The position numbers and the translations under genes were made by a program. A stretch of 7,197 nt of DNA. It comes from an uncultured Lachnospiraceae bacterium (lineage in GTDB: Bacteria; Bacillota; Clostridia; Lachnospirales; Lachnospiraceae). The notes under the pieces are model-generated. The model saw only the letters and a list, made by a program, of their open reading frames with translations, was not told where the DNA came from and made no database searches. The stretch is from assembly GCA_902797015.1 (NCBI GenBank), contig CADBRG010000280.1, positions 1-7,197 on the forward strand, written 5' to 3'. Below, one piece after another: positions 5,603 through 7,197 of this stretch (position 1 is its first letter; each line of letters starts with the position of its first letter).

Positions 5603-7197
5603 ATGAGTGTATTTGAAAAAATGTTCGGATCACACAGTGATCATGAATTAAAGCGCATCGCGCCGATCGTGAAAAAGATCGAGGGCATGCGGGACGAAAT
5701 GATGGCGCTTTCAGATGAAGAACTGCAGGCAAAAACGCCGTGGTTTAAAGAGCGTCTGGCAAACGGAGAGACACTGGATGATATTCTTCCGGAAGCATTT
5801 GCAGTTGTTCGTGAAGCTTCCAGACGTGTGCTTCATATGGAGCATTTCCCGGTTCAGCTGATGGGCGGTATCGTACTGCACCAGGGCCGTATCGCCGAGA
5901 TGAAGACCGGTGAAGGTAAGACCCTTGTCGCTACCTGCCCGGCTTACTTAAATGCGCTCGAGGGAAAGGGCGTCCACATCGTTACGGTCAATGACTATCT
6001 GGCACAGCGTGACGCGGATGAGATGGGACAGGTACATCGTTTCCTGGGTCTTACCGTTGGCTGTATCTTAAACGATATGAAGAGCGAAGAGCGCCAGGAA
6101 GCATATGGCTGCGACATCACCTATGTGACCAACAACGAAGACGGTTTTGATTACCTTCGTGACAACATGGTTATTTACAAAGAGCAGCTCGTACAGCGTG
6201 AGCTGAACTTTGTTATCATCGATGAGGTTGACTCGATCCTGATCGACGAGGCACGTACACCGCTGATCATTTCCGGTCAGAGCAGCAAGTCCACGAGACT
6301 GTATGAAGCCTGCGACATCCTTGCCCGCCAGATGGTACGTGGTGAGGCCAGTCAGGAGTTTTCCAAGATGGATGCCATCATGGGTATCGAGATCGAGGAG
6401 ACCGGCGACTATATCGTAAGCGAAAAAGAAAAGACCGTTAACCTGACACAGGACGGTGTGAAAAAAGTCGAGAAGTTCTTCCGAATTGAAAACCTTGCAG
6501 ATCCGGAAAATCTTGAGATCCAGCACAACATCATCCTGGCACTGCGTGCGCACAGTCTGATGCATCGTGATCAGGACTACGTGGTAAACGAGGATGAGAT
6601 CCTGATTGTCGATGAATTTACCGGCCGTATCATGCCGGGACGTCGTTATTCAGACGGTCTGCACCAGGCAATCGAAGCAAAAGAGCATGTAAAGGTCAAA
6701 CGTGAGAGCAAGACCCTTGCAACCATTACGTTCCAGAACTTCTTCAACAAATATGAGAAGAAGGCCGGCATGACCGGTACCGCTCTGACAGAGGAAAAAG
6801 AGTTCCGTGACATTTACGGAATGGACGTTATCGAGATCCCGACCAACCGCCCGATGATCCGTAAGGACCATGAGGATGTGGTTTACAAGACACAGAAGGA
6901 AAAATTCGAAGCCGTTGTCCGTGAGATCGAAGAGACCCATGCAACCGGTCAGCCGGTTCTGGTTGGTACGATCAACATCGACACATCAGAGCTCATCAGC
7001 AAAATGCTGGGACGCCGCGGCATTCAGCATAACGTGTTGAATGCGAAGTTCCATAAGCAGGAGGCAGAGATCGTTGCGCAGGCCGGTGTACACGGCGCGG
7101 TTACGATCGCAACCAACATGGCAGGTCGTGGTACCGATATCAAGCTGGATGATGAGGCGGTTGCGGCAGGCGGTCTGAAGATAGTTGGTACGGAGAG
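5603..7197 (+). CDS. secA: Protein translocase motor subunit SecA, N-terminal 531 codons (partial at right edge)
   Basis: SecA hydrolyses ATP to push unfolded preproteins through the SecYEG channel at the inner face of the membrane. The frame starts MSVFEKMFGSHSDHELKR and stays open to the right edge; the family is usually near 840-860 residues, so about 60 percent is visible. Motifs in order are the Q-motif region HFPVQLMGG (81-89), Walker A MKTGEGKT (100-107), NNEDGFDYLRDNM (177-189), Walker B VIIDEVDSILIDEARTPLIISG (204-225), the preprotein cross-linking domain (about 226-365), VDEFTGRIMPGRRYSDGLHQA (336-356), AGMTGTA (388-394) and the second motor domain with ATNMAGRGTDIKL (503-515). The cross-linking domain has an extra stretch at about 249-269 compared with B. 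subtilis. A charged D180 stands where the family has Phe or Leu. The missing part should hold the rest of motor domain 2, the scaffold/wing and perhaps a zinc tail. The gene is housekeeping and not obviously related in function to its neighbours. Confidence 0.98.
   Translation, partial: MSVFEKMFGSHSDHELKRIAPIVKKIEGMRDEMMALSDEELQAKTPWFKERLANGETLDDILPEAFAVVREASRRVLHMEHFPVQLMGGIVLHQGRIAEMKTGEGKTLVATCPAYLNALEGKGVHIVTVNDYLAQRDADEMGQVHRFLGLTVGCILNDMKSEERQEAYGCDITYVTNNEDGFDYLRDNMVIYKEQLVQRELNFVIIDEVDSILIDEARTPLIISGQSSKSTRLYEACDILARQMVRGEASQEFSKMDAIMGIEIEETGDYIVSEKEKTVNLTQDGVKKVEKFFRIENLADPENLEIQHNIILALRAHSLMHRDQDYVVNEDEILIVDEFTGRIMPGRRYSDGLHQAIEAKEHVKVKRESKTLATITFQNFFNKYEKKAGMTGTALTEEKEFRDIYGMDVIEIPTNRPMIRKDHEDVVYKTQKEKFEAVVREIEETHATGQPVLVGTINIDTSELISKMLGRRGIQHNVLNAKFHKQEAEIVAQAGVHGAVTIATNMAGRGTDIKLDDEAVAAGGLKIVGTE

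Noticed and set aside
6068..6565. Minus-strand open frame of 165 codons opposite secA
   Set aside because: Fully inside unmistakable secA coding sequence and without family resemblance.

Overview
The window looks like a piece of a Clostridia (Firmicutes) chromosome, most likely from a Lachnospiraceae-type gut anaerobe. This rests on the purine-rich Shine-Dalgarno sites, the SecA sequence with its short extra segment in the preprotein cross-linking domain, the BspA-type leucine-rich repeat protein, and a permease/ATPase pair of a type common in Clostridia. The assignment is from recognition only; no search was run. All genes supported here are on the + strand, and coding density is high.

Region 1 (1-3681) is a probable operon of three genes. 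It starts with the 3' part of a gene for a very helical, charged cytosolic protein, possibly the C-terminal part of a MoxR-type AAA ATPase. This overlaps by 4 bases (ATGA) a cytosolic BspA-type leucine-rich repeat protein with a helical C-terminal domain. After 23 bases comes an ATP-grasp enzyme of the circularly permuted / glutathionylspermidine synthase-like kind. No substrate can be named for these proteins. The cluster is the least understood part of the window, and its 5' end lies outside it.

Region 2 (3682-5570) is a separate transcription unit. It has a sigma-A-like promoter (TTGACA/TATAAT), a short leader with a strong hairpin, a membrane permease and an ABC ATPase whose start overlaps the permease stop by one base, and a rho-independent terminator. 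Permease and ATPase resemble the TrpY/TrpZ-like 'uncharacterized ABC transport system' pair (BPD_transp_2 permease). The usual lipoprotein substrate-binding gene is absent from both sides.

Region 3 (5603-7197) is the first 531 codons of secA, the motor ATPase of the Sec translocase, running off the right end. It has its own Shine-Dalgarno site and possibly a weak promoter that overlaps the terminator before it.

No tRNA, rRNA, CRISPR array, insertion sequence or phage gene was seen. There is no gene-free stretch over 300 bases; the two longest gaps are 106 and 85 bases, and both hold regulatory signals.
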